A stretch of 23,729 nt of DNA from CAINEC01 sp046303115 (lineage in GTDB: Bacteria > Bacteroidota > Bacteroidia > AKYH767-A > OLB10), in contig JBKCGZ010000105.1 of assembly GCA_046303115.1 (NCBI GenBank), forward strand, positions 1 to 23,729, in the 5' to 3' direction. The notes under the pieces were generated by a model that was not told where the DNA came from, did not search any database, and was given only the letters and a program-made list of their open reading frames with translations. This document shows positions 23,713 through 23,729 of the stretch, one piece after another (position 1 is the first letter of the stretch; every line of letters begins with the position of its first letter). The position numbers were made by a program, and so were the translations under genes.

Positions 23713-23729
23713 ATGATGAAAAAATTACT
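23713..23729 (+). CDS. Start of a further gene, probably a secreted protein (partial)
   Basis: Only ATGATGAAAAAATTACT is visible, reading M-M-K-K-L before the window ends; the start could be either ATG. An M-K-K-L beginning after an A-rich leader is typical of signal-peptide genes in this region, such as the 18516 gene. It follows the strong terminator by about 25 bases, so its promoter would have to lie in or just after the terminator, or it relies on read-through. No more can be said. Confidence 0.45.

Noticed and set aside
1..23729. CRISPR arrays, tRNA/rRNA genes, insertion sequences or phage genes
   Set aside because: I saw no regularly spaced direct repeats, no tRNA-like cloverleaf motifs, and no transposase, integrase or phage-like reading frames; the repeats present are protein-domain repeats.

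Overview
The window looks like chromosomal DNA of a Bacteroidota bacterium, probably Flavobacteriia/Sphingobacteriia-like. The DNA is AT-rich. Several secreted proteins end in type IX secretion (T9SS) type A sorting domains (FPNP/YPNP motif followed by a GxYxxK-like tail). There is a TonB-dependent receptor with an N-terminal carboxypeptidase-regulatory-like domain and a lipoprotein whose mature end is CDDDE. At least one promoter has a good match to the Bacteroidota -7 box TAnnTTTG.

Left half, minus strand (10543 down to 1): a tightly packed ten-gene surface-polysaccharide operon. Transcription order is a Wzx-like flippase, three sulfotransferases in tandem, a Wzy/ligase-like polytopic membrane protein, a fourth sulfotransferase, a membrane-anchored GH5-like glycosidase, a GT4 glycosyltransferase, a GT2 polyprenyl-phosphate sugar synthase-like enzyme, and a TMTC-like GT-C membrane protein cut by the window edge. 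Several joints are ATGA or TAATG overlaps, which suggests translational coupling. The likely product is a sulfated exopolysaccharide or capsule, or a glycan transferred to surface proteins.

10544-10795 is a divergent control region.

Right half, plus strand: secreted and outer-membrane proteins in three transcription units. Unit 1 is a single gene (10796). Unit 2 is 12033-18320: T9SS protein, TonB-dependent receptor, T9SS protein with Cys-rich repeats, and a FISUMP-domain lipoprotein, closed by a hairpin terminator. Unit 3 is 18516-23635: a beta-helix-like protein with a dockerin-like tail, then a 1134-residue multidomain T9SS protein with three Ig-like modules, two cohesin-like modules and a dockerin-like module, closed by a very strong terminator. 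The start of another gene, probably coding for a secreted protein, is visible at the right edge.

The most interesting signal is a shared N-terminal domain of about 245 residues that I cannot assign to a named family. It occurs four times here (genes at 10796, 12033, 16255, 20231), each time with a different C-terminal architecture, around one TonB-dependent receptor and next to a cohesin/dockerin-like pair. I infer a modular cell-surface system. A link to the neighbouring sulfated-polysaccharide operon is only a hypothesis based on proximity.
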